The position numbers and the translations under genes are program-made. Of a stretch of DNA of 64,000 nt, positions 1-8,130 are shown in pieces. This DNA is from Streptomyces sp. NRRL F-5630. Its GTDB lineage: Bacteria > Actinomycetota > Actinomycetes > Streptomycetales > Streptomycetaceae. Positions within the stretch are counted from its first letter, which is position 1; every line of letters begins with the position of its first letter. The notes beneath the pieces were generated by a model. It searched no databases, was not told the origin of the DNA, and saw only the letters and a program-made list of their open reading frames with translations. The stretch covers positions 124,001 to 188,000 of the forward strand of contig NZ_JOGO01000004.1 in NCBI RefSeq assembly GCF_000719475.1, read 5' to 3'.

Positions 1-985
1 CACGGTCCTTCGGCTGAGGCGTCCCGGTAAGGCCAGACGGTGAACCGCTCCGGGGGTCTTCCCCTGCGGCGCTCGCCCGGGCTGTATGCCTCCAGGTACC
101 GGGCGAGACACCTTCTCTCCTGGAGAAGGCTCGGCTCAGGGCTGCTCCTGTCTCGTAGCCGACCTCGGTGGCGATCTCCTGCACACTCAGTGGCGTCTCA
201 CGGAGCAGAACCTTCGCCCGGTACATACGCCAGGTCGCAAGGTGGCCCTGGGGGGTGTCGCCCGTCCGCTCGCTGAACAGCGCGGCGAACGCCGAGCGTG
301 ACATCCCCGCTGCTCGTGCGAGTTCGCCGACCGTCCATTTACGGCTCAGATCCGCGTGCAACTCCTGGATGGCCCGGGCGAGACGGGGGTCTCGCAGGGC
401 GGCGATCCAGCCGATCGTGCCGGCGCCGACGTCGGCGCAGAACGTGCGCAGGGCCTGGACGAAAAGTGTGTCGGACAGGCGGCTCATGACAAAGCCGGCG
501 CCGAGTCCGTTGGCCGAGCTTTCGTGTTCGATGAGCCGGAGGGTGGCGCGCAGGACTTCACCGGCGGCTGCGTCCGGACGCAGCCGGAACAGCGGTGGCA
601 GGAGCGCGAAGAGCGGTTCGGCGGCGACGTTGTCGAAAGTGAAGCGGGTGGAGACGATCCGGGTCGATGCCCCGTCACCTCCGACTCGCACCAGGGTGCC
701 GGATGCCTGAGCCGCCAGGTGGTCGCAGTCCAGGAGTTCGCCGCCGTCCGCGTCCCGCAGGACGAAGCCGACACCCGCCCGCACCAGGAAGCAGTCGTTC
801 GAGCGCAGGTGCTGGGGACTCTCCAGAACGTCTGAGTCGAGGAGGCAGGAGCCGTCCGCGATGAGGACCAGCCGGGCCAGGTTCCGTGGGGGGAAGGAGA
901 CGCCCCAGGGCGCGCGTGCTTCCACTCGCACGTATCGGGCGTCCTCGACCCTCATCGTGGCGAGAAGGTCGTCGACCGGATCCAT
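1..985 (-). CDS. AraC-family transcriptional regulator (cupin plus C-terminal HTH), 3' end outside window
   Basis: The frame opens with ATG at 985 and has no stop before the left edge, giving 328 visible residues. The N-terminal ~190 residues look like the cupin domain of the AraC_binding/cupin_6 type. The last ~100 residues hold a classical double AraC HTH: WTVGELARAAGMSRSAFAALF for the first helix pair, then QEIATEVGYETGAALSRAF and REGVSPG for the second, the best conserved AraC signature. It should be a one-component DNA-binding regulator. It is divergent from the MDR reductase starting at 1093, with 107 bp between the starts, so that reductase is the likely target. Family assignment is firm, the ligand is unknown. 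Only a few C-terminal residues are probably missing. Confidence 0.85.
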   Translation of the reverse strand, partial: MDPVDDLLATMRVEDARYVRVEARAPWGVSFPPRNLARLVLIADGSCLLDSDVLESPQHLRSNDCFLVRAGVGFVLRDADGGELLDCDHLAAQASGTLVRVGGDGASTRIVSTRFTFDNVAAEPLFALLPPLFRLRPDAAAGEVLRATLRLIEHESSANGLGAGFVMSRLSDTLFVQALRTFCADVGAGTIGWIAALRDPRLARAIQELHADLSRKWTVGELARAAGMSRSAFAALFSERTGDTPQGHLATWRMYRAKVLLRETPLSVQEIATEVGYETGAALSRAFSRREGVSPGTWRHTARASAAGEDPRSGSPSGLTGTPQPKDR

Positions 986-1092
986 GAAGCCTCCTGGACA
1001 CTCGGCACCAAACGATGGACGGAAAGATGCAGGTCGTCCGGGGTGGTGAACCTAGCGTAGGGGTAGTTCACGAAAGAGAGGCGGCAGGGCAC

Positions 1093-2073
1093 ATGCGCTC
1101 ATTCACAGTCCAGGCGGGTGGTGGTCTGGCACTCACCACCGATCGGCCGGTAGCCGACCCGTCGGCGGGAGAGGTGCGGGTGGCGGTCAGGGCCACTTCC
1201 CTGAACGCCCGCGATCGGCTCATCATCGCCGGCAAGTACTCCGTCGACGTCGGGGGGCGCGTCCCGCTCTCCGACGGCTCGGGCGTCGTCGAAGCCGTGG
1301 GCGACGGGGTCTCCCGCTTCCGGGTCGGCGATCGTGTCCTGGGCGCCTTCCATCCCACCTGGCTGTACGGCCCCTACCCCGGCTGGAAGGGGCTGCGGGG
1401 CACGCATCGCGACGGATGGCTCCGCGACTACGTCGTCCTCGATCAGCAGAGTCTGGTCCCTGTACCGGACTCCCTCTCCTTCGAGGAGGCGGCCACGCTT
1501 CCGTGTGCCGCGCTCACCGCCTGGTCGGCGGTCGAGGGAGTCGGGCCGGGCGATACGTTGCTCGTCCAGGGATCAGGGGGCGTGTCCGTCTTCGCGCTGC
1601 AGTTCGCCCGGCTGGCCGGCGCACGTGTACTGGCCACGACGTCCGACGCAGGCAAGGCCGAGCGTCTCAGGGCCCTCGGCGCTTCCGGCATCGTCAATTA
1701 CAAGGAGACGCCGCACTGGGGTGCGCGCGTGCGCGAGCTTACCGACGGCGGGGCCACTCGGGTCCTGGAGATCGGCGGCGCCGGGACCCTGACGCAATCC
1801 ATCGAGGCCGTCGCTCACGGCGGCCAGATCGCCTTGGTCGGTAATCTCGCGCCGGGCGAGGGCATGGACGTGCATCACTTCTTCCGCCGGGCCGCGACCC
1901 TCAGGTCGATCAGCGTGGGGAGCCGCAGCGAGCTGGAGCGCATGACCGAGGCCATCGCGCGAAGTGGGCTCCGGCCCGTCATCGACCGCGTCTTCCCCTT
2001 CGAGCAGGCGCCGGAGGCGGTCGCCCACTTCGAGAGCGGGACGTACATCGGAAAGGTGGTCATCAGCCACTGA
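1093..2073 (+). CDS. Zinc-independent MDR-family NAD(P)-dependent alcohol dehydrogenase / quinone oxidoreductase
   Basis: A 326-residue medium-chain reductase. The GroES-like N-terminal half contains the GEVRVAVRATSLNARD and GVVEAVGDGVSRFRVGDRV signatures. The Rossmann half contains a GSGGVSVFALQFARLAGARV nucleotide-binding stretch and the LRALGASGIVNYKE segment typical of the family. I do not see the Cys-rich structural zinc lobe, which suggests a quinone-reductase-like, metal-independent enzyme. The start at 1093 was preferred over an upstream in-frame GTG/ATG at 1015 because the domain begins at MRSFTV and a purine-rich GAGAGGCGG lies just upstream. Divergence from the AraC regulator suggests local control. 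The substrate cannot be told from sequence. Confidence 0.85.
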   Translation: MRSFTVQAGGGLALTTDRPVADPSAGEVRVAVRATSLNARDRLIIAGKYSVDVGGRVPLSDGSGVVEAVGDGVSRFRVGDRVLGAFHPTWLYGPYPGWKGLRGTHRDGWLRDYVVLDQQSLVPVPDSLSFEEAATLPCAALTAWSAVEGVGPGDTLLVQGSGGVSVFALQFARLAGARVLATTSDAGKAERLRALGASGIVNYKETPHWGARVRELTDGGATRVLEIGGAGTLTQSIEAVAHGGQIALVGNLAPGEGMDVHHFFRRAATLRSISVGSRSELERMTEAIARSGLRPVIDRVFPFEQAPEAVAHFESGTYIGKVVISH

Positions 2074-2198
2074 GCCTCGTCCCCGACTGTTGACGCGCTG
2101 TCGCGCGTCGGACGCGCGCTCCCCCCTTACTCCTGAGGGGGACGTGACAGGTGAGAACGATTCCCGGCGCTCGGCGACCGGCACGTCCGGTGTCCGGG

Positions 2199-2230
2199 CC
2201 GCCCCTCCTCGAAGCTTCGGAGAGGGGCGG
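2199..2230. terminator. Hairpin between convergent genes, probable bidirectional terminator
   Basis: CCGCCCCTC at 2199-2207 pairs perfectly with GAGGGGCGG at 2222-2230, and the intervening bases fold further around a CGAAGCTTCG core. It sits between the convergent stop codons at 2073 and 2289 and can serve both transcripts. There is no clear T-run, as is usual in Streptomyces. Confidence 0.6.
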
Positions 2231-2288
2231 GCCGGGGGCGGCACGCCGTGCCTGGACCGGGCCGGGCAGGACGTGTCGCCCCCGGGGG

Positions 2289-3002
2289 TCAGTCCCTGCG
2301 CCAGACGGTGCCGCGCTGCTCGTACTCCAGCACGGCCTCGACCTTGGCGGCGACGGGAGCTCCCCATTCCCTCGTGACCACCCACAGGGCCAGGTCGAGG
2401 CCGCTGGTGACGCCGCCCGCCGTCACGATGTCCTTGTCGTCGACGACCCGCGAGGACAACACGTCACCGCCCTCCTGCGTCAGGGCGTCCTTCGCCAGGT
2501 GGTGGGTCGTGGACGGCCGTCCCTTGAGCAGGCCCGCCGCCGACAGCACCAGGACGCCTGTGCACACCCCGGCCAGCACTGTGCCCGACCGGTGCGCGCG
2601 CCGGAGATCGCGCAGCACCGCGGCGTTCTCGCGCAGGCGGTGCACGCCGGGGCCTTCGGGGTCGCCCCATCCGCCGCCCGGAATCACGAGGATGTCGGCC
2701 TCGGTGGGGTTCCAGCCCTGGTCCACGACGATTCTCGTGCCGAAGGCGCAGGTCACCTCTCCCGGCCCCCCGGGTCGCACCAGGGAGGTCCGCAGGGTGC
2801 CGCCGACGTGCGCGGCGTGCCCGAACACGTCGCGCGGGCCGATGAAGTCCTGCTCCTCGGCGCCGTCGTACACGAGGATGTGCACGCGCGTGGGCCGGCT
2901 CTTCGCGGCAGTGCCGCGCGCGGCGGCCGGAGAGGCCGACACCCCTACCGCGGCGGCTGCCAGGCCGACGCCCGATGCCTGCAACAGATTCCTTCTCCGC
3001 AT
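2289..3002 (-). CDS. DJ-1/PfpI family protein with Tat signal peptide
   Basis: A 237-residue protein. The start at 3002 was chosen because AGGAG lies about 8 bases upstream and because the product then begins MRRRNLLQASGVGLAAAAVG, a twin-arginine-type signal followed by an Ala-rich segment and an ASPAAA cleavage region around residue 28. The mature part is a class I glutamine-amidotransferase-like/DJ-1 fold: VHILVYDGAEEQDFIGPRDVF near the start, ILVIPGGGWG in the middle, and GVCTGVLVLSAAGLLKG with the nucleophile-elbow Cys. Cytoplasmic relatives are isonitrile hydratases or GlxA sensor domains; here the domain is exported and lacks an HTH. The reaction is unknown. Confidence 0.8.
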   Translation of the reverse strand: MRRRNLLQASGVGLAAAAVGVSASPAAARGTAAKSRPTRVHILVYDGAEEQDFIGPRDVFGHAAHVGGTLRTSLVRPGGPGEVTCAFGTRIVVDQGWNPTEADILVIPGGGWGDPEGPGVHRLRENAAVLRDLRRAHRSGTVLAGVCTGVLVLSAAGLLKGRPSTTHHLAKDALTQEGGDVLSSRVVDDKDIVTAGGVTSGLDLALWVVTREWGAPVAAKVEAVLEYEQRGTVWRRD

Positions 3003-3275
3003 GATTCGTCTCCTAGTCACTCGGTGGTCTGCGGGCGCCACGGTCACGACCGCCGTCCCCACCAGGTGTCGGACGGTGCCGGGGGGAAGTTCCCGGCACC
3101 GCGCGGAGGGATGTGGGGGGCTCTGCGTCTTCCGTCAACCGAGTCGGGGATCTCTCGGCTCGTAGGAGGTGCCGTCGCGGCGCGGGGACACGGCCTGTCT
3201 TCGCGCGTGCGGACGGGGTCGGCTCAGCGCCCCGTCCGCACGTCTCCGGGATTCCGGCCTCGGGTTCCAGCCGGG

Positions 3276-3911
3276 CTATGACACGGGGGCCCAGCCCAGG
3301 GCCTCCTCCTCTCCCTGTTCCAGGCGCCGGGTCAGGGCACTGCGTGCCCGCGCGACCCGGGAGCGGACGGTGCCGATCGGACAGCCCGCCTCGCGGGCGG
3401 CCTCCGCGTAGGAGAGCCCGAGGAGCTGGGTGAGCACGAACGCCTGCCGGCGGTCGTACGGGAGTGCCGCCAGGAGGCCCTGGAGCGCCACTCCGTCCTC
3501 GAAGCCGGGCAGTCCGGTCGGCTGGTTCCGCTCGACGGTCAGGCACCAGTCGTCGGTGTCGGCGAGCAGGGGGCGCGCGGCGGCCCTGCGGAAGTCGTCG
3601 ACGACGGCGCGGCGCGCGATGGCGAGCAGCCAGGTACGGGCCGAGGAGCGGCCCTCGAAGCGGTGCAGGGTGCGCAAGGCGCGCAGAAAGGTGTCCTGCG
3701 CGAGGTCCTCGGCCGCCTGCGGGTCGTCGGAGAGGTGGGCCACGTACCGCACGACGTCGCGGTGCAGGGCCCGTACGAAGGCGTCGGCGGCCTCGCGGTC
3801 CCCGGCGCGGGCGGCGAGCGCCCAGGCGGTAGCGGCGGAGTCCTCCGCCGTTCTGTCCCGGGGGACGGTGGCGCGCTGTGGCCCGCGCGGGGCGGGCAGC
3901 GTGGTGTTCAT
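3276..3911 (-). CDS. ECF-type RNA polymerase sigma factor
   Basis: 211 residues with the two ECF domains. Region 2 has the RYVAHLSDDPQAAEDLAQDTFLRAL core (about residues 53-80) and TWLLAIARRAVVDDFRR (2.3/2.4, about 93-109). Region 4 has LAALPYDRRQAFVLTQLLGLSYAEAA and GCPIGTVRSRVARARSAL (about 148-195), the -35 recognition HTH. It lies 139 bp downstream of, and on the same strand as, the His/Met-rich membrane protein at 4051-4860, so the two may be one transcript. No zinc-finger anti-sigma gene is adjacent; the membrane protein is the only candidate sensor nearby. The family call is secure. The regulon is unknown. Confidence 0.9.
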   Translation of the reverse strand: MNTTLPAPRGPQRATVPRDRTAEDSAATAWALAARAGDREAADAFVRALHRDVVRYVAHLSDDPQAAEDLAQDTFLRALRTLHRFEGRSSARTWLLAIARRAVVDDFRRAAARPLLADTDDWCLTVERNQPTGLPGFEDGVALQGLLAALPYDRRQAFVLTQLLGLSYAEAAREAGCPIGTVRSRVARARSALTRRLEQGEEEALGWAPVS

Positions 3912-4050
3912 CGCCAGGTGAGTCCTTCACGGATCGGTCCGGGGACGGGCATGCGTGCGGGTCGCCGCTCCGTGCGGGTACGCCACCGGGCGGCCGGTCG
4001 ATGACCGGTCGCGTGCGCGGGGTACGTCCTCCGGAATGCCTGCCGCGTGC

Positions 4051-4860
4051 TCAGAACGCGGCGAGCACCCCGGGTGGCCCGCGCCGCTCCAAGGCGCGGG
4101 CGCAGCGCAGCCCCTGGGGCAGCCGGTCGCTCAGCCCCTTGCGGGGACGCAGGCGGCGGCGCGGCGCGGGCAGCGGAGCCGTGAGGAGGGGGTGGAGCGG
4201 GGCACGCAGCCAGCCGGCGACGGCGCGCAGGACCTGGAAGACCGCCCGTTCGCCGTGGGCGAGCCAGATACCGCAGACGAGTGCGGCCAGAACGTGCGCC
4301 GCGAGCATGCCGGTCGAGGACATCCCGCCCATGTCATGGCCCATGGGGGCCAGGGAGGCGAGCGAGCCCGCGTGGTCCGTGCCCGCCATGTGACTCATGG
4401 CGGAGTGATCCATCCCGCCCATGTCGCCCATCGCGGAGTGGTCCATCCCGGCCATGCCGGAGTGGTCCGTGCCCGCCATGGAGCCGGCTCCCCCGGCCCC
4501 GCTTCCGGCGCTCGCGATACCGCCCGCGTCGACGGAGCACAGGTTGTCGTACGGAGACGTGGCGGGCGCGGCCCTCGTCGTCCCTGTACTGCCTGCCGGG
4601 CCGAGGGCGGACTGCGCGGCGGTGAAGGCACTGTGCAGGACGCCCTGGGTGGCGACGGCGAGAGCCGTCACGAGCCAGGGGCCGCGCTCACGGGCGGCGA
4701 ACCACCAGCCGGGGAGCGCGAGGCAGAGGAAGGCGACGGCGAGCACCCCGAGGGGAAGCCGTGTCGCCGACATGAGCAGGTGACCGGTCGCGGCGAGCGT
4801 GACGGAGACGGCGGCGAACATCGCCGCCCTCAGCACGCGTCCCACCGGCCCGGCCTCCAT
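4051..4860 (-). CDS. Membrane protein with His/Met-rich (MDHSAM-type) repeat, probably metal related
   Basis: 269 residues. Hydrophobic segments lie at about 10-31, 35-52 and 61-82, and another follows the central loop at about 178-198. The loop (about 125-175) is a low-complexity array of M-A-G-x-D-H-S and M-D-H-S-A-M units ending in GHDMGGM, so dozens of Met and His side chains face one side of the membrane. Such Met/His clusters bind copper or silver in other proteins; here that is inference. Comparable integral membrane proteins occur near copper chaperone genes in Streptomyces. The Arg-rich C-terminal ~50 residues look disordered. It precedes the ECF sigma gene on the same strand. Confidence 0.65.
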   Translation of the reverse strand: MEAGPVGRVLRAAMFAAVSVTLAATGHLLMSATRLPLGVLAVAFLCLALPGWWFAARERGPWLVTALAVATQGVLHSAFTAAQSALGPAGSTGTTRAAPATSPYDNLCSVDAGGIASAGSGAGGAGSMAGTDHSGMAGMDHSAMGDMGGMDHSAMSHMAGTDHAGSLASLAPMGHDMGGMSSTGMLAAHVLAALVCGIWLAHGERAVFQVLRAVAGWLRAPLHPLLTAPLPAPRRRLRPRKGLSDRLPQGLRCARALERRGPPGVLAAF

Positions 4861-5581
4861 GGCACCTCATCCTCCCACCGCGCGACGGCAGAGGACACGG
4901 CGGGATCCGGCTCGCCGTCACCGCCGAAGAGAGCGCTCACGTCGGAGACTTGGGGTGTACGCGTACCGGGTTCTCCGGCGTGAGAACCCGTCTCTTACGG
5001 CTGTGCCCGGCTCGGGACGCGACGGGACGGGACGGGTGCCCGGCTCGGCTGGTGACAGGGACCCGGCTCGGCCGGTGACGGGTGCCCGGCTCGGCCGGGG
5101 GCTCGCGGCCGAGGCGACATTCTTCCGAGAGGTGGCACTTCTCCCTCTCGTGGACACGGCGGTGCGCGGCGAGGCTACGGGTGGGGTCCGACCGTGGGTG
5201 AGAGAGGAAGCCGCTGACAGAAAGATATGCCGCCGTCGTGAGTGGGATGTCGAGCTAGGATCGGTCCCGTACGGCGTCGGCCTTGCGCGGTGCGGCATTT
5301 GCGTGGTGGCCACCCTGGACGCGAGACGGCACGGAGCGACTGGACGACGCGCGCGCCCACCCCGCAAGGGATAACGCCCCGGCGGCACCGTCGCGTCCGA
5401 CGCGCAAGCCTGCCGCTCCCCCGTCGCCTCCGCCCGTACGCACGGTGTGTCCGACCGCCGCGCCACCGGCTCGCCCCGCCCCGGGGCGCAGGCGGCCGAA
5501 CCCGGCCCCCCACCGGTCGGCGCCCCCCTCCCCCGCCTTCTGCACCCCGATCAACCGGACAAGCGAGAGTGAGCGACGCAC
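4861..5581. other. Non-coding stretch with a 23-bp tandem repeat and one copy of a dispersed repeat
   Basis: No convincing gene. A 23-bp unit starting cccggctcgg occurs at 5039-5061 and 5062-5084, and a third partial copy begins at 5085. The partial copy runs into a 92-bp block (5084-5175) that recurs inverted at 20801-20892. The last ~400 bases before the cyclase gene hold no motif I can name. Confidence 0.5.
5084..5175 (+). repeat. Dispersed 92-bp repeat, copy A
   Basis: This block aligns without gaps to the reverse complement of 20801-20892. I count 76 identical positions of 92, and nearly all differences are transitions. The conserved core includes gaggcgac, ttct, aggtggcact and ctcgtgg. 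It is intergenic here and in copy B. Confidence 0.7.
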
Positions 5582-6460
5582 GTGAGTACTTCAGACCAAG
5601 CCGAACTCCCGGACAACTGGGGCCGGTGGGGCCTCGACGACGAACTGGGCACACTGAACCTGATCACCGAGACGGTGCGGGCGCGGGCTGCGGCGGAGGT
5701 GCGGACCGGCCGGTGGGTTTCGCTGGCCCAGCCGGTCGTCCCGGCCCCGATCGTCAGCGGCCCCTTCGCGCCCACGACGGTGGAGGTGTCGCCCGTGCAG
5801 CAGATGATGTCCCACACCGGAGGGGGTGTGGCGGCTGACCTGACGCTGACACAGAACCACCACGCGAAGTCGACCCACATCGACGCGCTGGCGCACTGGT
5901 CGACCGACGGCGAGGTCTACCCCGGTCGTCCCAGGGACCAGGTCGTCACGGCGGGGGGCGTCACTTTCGCCTCGACAGCGGCCTTCGCGGCCGGAATCGT
6001 GACACGTGGAGTCCTGCTCGACCTGGCCGTCGACGAGCCCCTCCCCGCCGGGTACGCGGTGACGTCGCGCGACTTGGAGCAGGCGGAGGAACGTCAAGGC
6101 GTCCAGGTGCGCTCGGGCGACGCCCTGGCGATCCGCCTCGGCTGGCCGACCACTCCGGTCCCCGGCACACCGACACCGGGCATCAGTCTCGACGCCGTGC
6201 GGTGGATGCACCACCGTGAGGTGTCCGTCTACACCGGCGACCGGGGCGACGCCTTCCCGCCCCTCGACCCGGCCGCGCCGTCCCCGCTGCACGGCGTCGC
6301 ACTCGGCCGGATGGCGATGCCCCTGATCGACGCCTCGCAGCTCGATGATCTCGCCTCCGTATGCGCGGAGTTGCGGCGATACAGCTTCCTGCTGGTCGTC
6401 GCCCCGCCCCGCGTGCACGGCATGACCGGGAGCCCGGTCAATCCCATCGCGCTGTTCTGA
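5582..6460 (+). CDS. Cyclase-family (kynurenine formamidase-like) metal-dependent hydrolase
   Basis: 292 residues starting with GTG. The family hallmark HxGTHxDxPxH is represented by NHHAKSTHIDALAHW at about residues 99-113, with Ser for Gly; these His and Asp residues are the metal ligands and catalytic groups in KynB-like enzymes. The GVLLDLAVDEPLPAGYAVTSRDLEQA segment and the C-terminal PLIDASQLDDLASVC are typical of the long actinobacterial branch annotated simply as cyclase family. A ring-opening or amidohydrolase reaction on a small metabolite is likely, substrate unknown. It stands alone between gene-free DNA and the convergent ridA-like gene. Confidence 0.85.
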   Translation: MSTSDQAELPDNWGRWGLDDELGTLNLITETVRARAAAEVRTGRWVSLAQPVVPAPIVSGPFAPTTVEVSPVQQMMSHTGGGVAADLTLTQNHHAKSTHIDALAHWSTDGEVYPGRPRDQVVTAGGVTFASTAAFAAGIVTRGVLLDLAVDEPLPAGYAVTSRDLEQAEERQGVQVRSGDALAIRLGWPTTPVPGTPTPGISLDAVRWMHHREVSVYTGDRGDAFPPLDPAAPSPLHGVALGRMAMPLIDASQLDDLASVCAELRRYSFLLVVAPPRVHGMTGSPVNPIALF

Positions 6461-6752
6461 CGGCGGCGGGACGGCCACGGGGCGGCGACGCGAGAAACGC
6501 CGTCAGGGACGCCGTGGACACGTCCTTCCAGTGGGCAGTGACGGGCTCTCGCCGTGCGCGGCCTCCACCACGGACGGCCTCCCCAACGGAGAGGAGAACC
6601 GAGGTGCGGACGGCGCTATGGAAGAAGTCGGCGTCCCGTCTCGCCCAGTTCCTTCCCCAGCCGGTGTACGGCGCGGTCCTCGGCGCCGCCGCACGGCGCC
6701 GCGCCGGGGGCCGGGTGGTGGACCCGGGCCCCGGCGCGGCCGCTCCATCGTT

Positions 6753-7178
6753 CTATCGGGCCACGTCGTCGGGATAGGCGGCGGTCGCCTGGATCTCGAC
6801 GAGCAGTTCCGGGCTGGCGAGGCCGCTGACGCCGATGATCGTCCAGGCGGGGTAGGGAGCCGTGACGAGGCGCTGCTTGGCCGCGAGGAATCCGGGCATG
6901 TTCGCGCGGATGTCGACGTGATAGCTGGTCACGTCCACCAGGTCGCCGAGGCCGAGGTTCTCCAGCCGCAGGATCTCCTCAAGGCGCCGGATGGCCAGCT
7001 CTGTCTGCTCCTCGGCGGTCTCCCCCGGGACGCCATCGGGGCGGCGGCCGATCTGGCCCGAGATGAAGAGGTGGCCGTGCGAACGGACGGCGGGGGCGTG
7101 GCCGAAGCGCGTGAAGGCGCTGGTGGTCCCTCCGAAGGCCGGCGAGTCGTCGGGGACCTCTACGTGGTGGATGGGCAT
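6753..7178 (-). CDS. RidA (YjgF/YER057c/UK114) family protein
   Basis: 141 residues from ATG at 7178, with GAAGGAAC just upstream. The RidA fold is recognisable from FTRFGHAPAVRSHGHLFISGQIGRRPDG, RRLEEILRLENLGLGDLVDVTSYHVDI and the closing PELLVEIQATAAYP. The penultimate strand usually carries the catalytic Arg as R-x-A-V-E-V; here the segment is GLASPELLVEIQA, so the canonical Arg of the imine deaminase is not evident and this is probably a non-archetypal Rid subfamily. The gene is isolated. Confidence 0.85.
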   Translation of the reverse strand: MPIHHVEVPDDSPAFGGTTSAFTRFGHAPAVRSHGHLFISGQIGRRPDGVPGETAEEQTELAIRRLEEILRLENLGLGDLVDVTSYHVDIRANMPGFLAAKQRLVTAPYPAWTIIGVSGLASPELLVEIQATAAYPDDVAR

Positions 7179-7368
7179 CGCGGTGTTCCTTCTCTCTGGT
7201 GTCTGCGCTGAGTGCGTGACGGCTTCAGTGCCGCCTTCGGTACTGACGGGTGGTGTGCCGGCGGGTGGGGCGGCTTCGGTGCCGGCACCTGTGCCGACCT
7301 GTACGCCGACCAGCGCCGGCCTGTGAGCCCGCTTCCGGGTCGTCCTCCCCGACCGGCGGCGGGGCCGG

Positions 7369-8058
7369 TCAGTTCCCCCACCGGGAGGAGCGGCAGGCGT
7401 GCTCCATCCGGGTCCGGCCATAGACCTCGCGTTCCCGGAGGAATTCACCGGGTAGCGCGTAACGCGGGGCGTTCCTGGGGTTCTTGGCGGCTTGCGTGAC
7501 GATCGCGTCGGTGAGCGAGCGGATCATCTCCAGCCGCGGGTAGGCGGCGTGGACGATGTCGGCCTGCTCATCGCTGAGGGCGTCGGTGTTGGTGGTGCCC
7601 ATCGGGCCGCCGAAGTCGAGCGCGACGCCTTCGCGGACGAGTACGCACAGCGTCCCGCGGCGCTCCGCGATGCCCGAGGAGGTGTGCAGGGCGATGGCCT
7701 GCCAGACCTCGTCGGCGTCCGCCTCGGACCGTCCGTTCGCACGGAGGAAGGCGGCGGCCCGGTCGGCGCCCTCGACCTCGAACCGCTGGGTGTGCGGGCC
7801 GTCCGGTGCCACCCCGAGGTCGTGCATCGCGCAGGCCGCGAACAGCAGGTCGTCTTCGTAGTCTCTGCCCGCGGCCAGTTCGAGGCGCGCGGCCACGAGG
7901 CGGGCGAACAGATAGGTGCGAATGCTGTGGTTGAACACCGAGCGTGGTTCCACCGGCTTGATCAGTTGCACGACAGCGCCGGCGAGCGGTGTGCCGGGCA
8001 GCGCGATCAGGTCGGCGGCCGCCCCGGGGTCCCCTTGGCTTCGAGTCGATCCGGTCAT
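7369..8058 (-). CDS. HD-domain metal-dependent phosphohydrolase-like protein (cyanamide-hydratase-like)
   Basis: 229 residues from ATG at 8058. The HD signature is split as expected: FNHSIRTYLFARLVA supplies the first His (about residue 44), CAMHDLGVAP the central HD pair, and AIALHTSSGIAERRG the next His. The pattern SVFNHSIRTYLFA...HDLG...FEVEGADRAAAFLR resembles cyanamide hydratase and related Actinobacteria/fungal HD proteins rather than (p)ppGpp enzymes. It is divergent from the GlxA-type regulator starting at 8131. The 72-bp spacer carries two perfect palindromes, so control by that regulator is plausible. Confidence 0.8.
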   Translation of the reverse strand: MTGSTRSQGDPGAAADLIALPGTPLAGAVVQLIKPVEPRSVFNHSIRTYLFARLVAARLELAAGRDYEDDLLFAACAMHDLGVAPDGPHTQRFEVEGADRAAAFLRANGRSEADADEVWQAIALHTSSGIAERRGTLCVLVREGVALDFGGPMGTTNTDALSDEQADIVHAAYPRLEMIRSLTDAIVTQAAKNPRNAPRYALPGEFLREREVYGRTRMEHACRSSRWGN

Positions 8059-8076
8059 GCCCACCAGGCTGGCACG

Positions 8077-8122
8077 CACCTGCCTGACCAGGTGAGTGGC
8101 AACCTTGACGCCTATCGATAGG
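8077..8122. promoter_or_regulatory. Two palindromes in the divergent HD/GlxA intergenic region
   Basis: CACCTG at 8077-8082 and CAGGTG at 8089-8094 form a perfect inverted repeat with a 6-bp spacer. CCTATCGATAGG at 8111-8122 is a perfect 12-bp palindrome ending 8 bp before the regulator start codon. Both are good candidate operators for the adjacent AraC/GlxA-type protein. Confidence 0.45.
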
Positions 8123-8130
8123 ATACTGCC

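Noticed and set aside
1..130. Apparent frameshift at the end of the AraC regulator HTH
   Set aside because: It arose from misreading the bases at 113-124. With the correct bases the frame reads FSRREGVSPGTWRH without interruption.
5582..6478. Long open frame on the minus strand opposite the cyclase gene
   Set aside because: It is a shadow of the high-GC coding strand: no ribosome site, no domain, and the plus frame carries the full cyclase signature.
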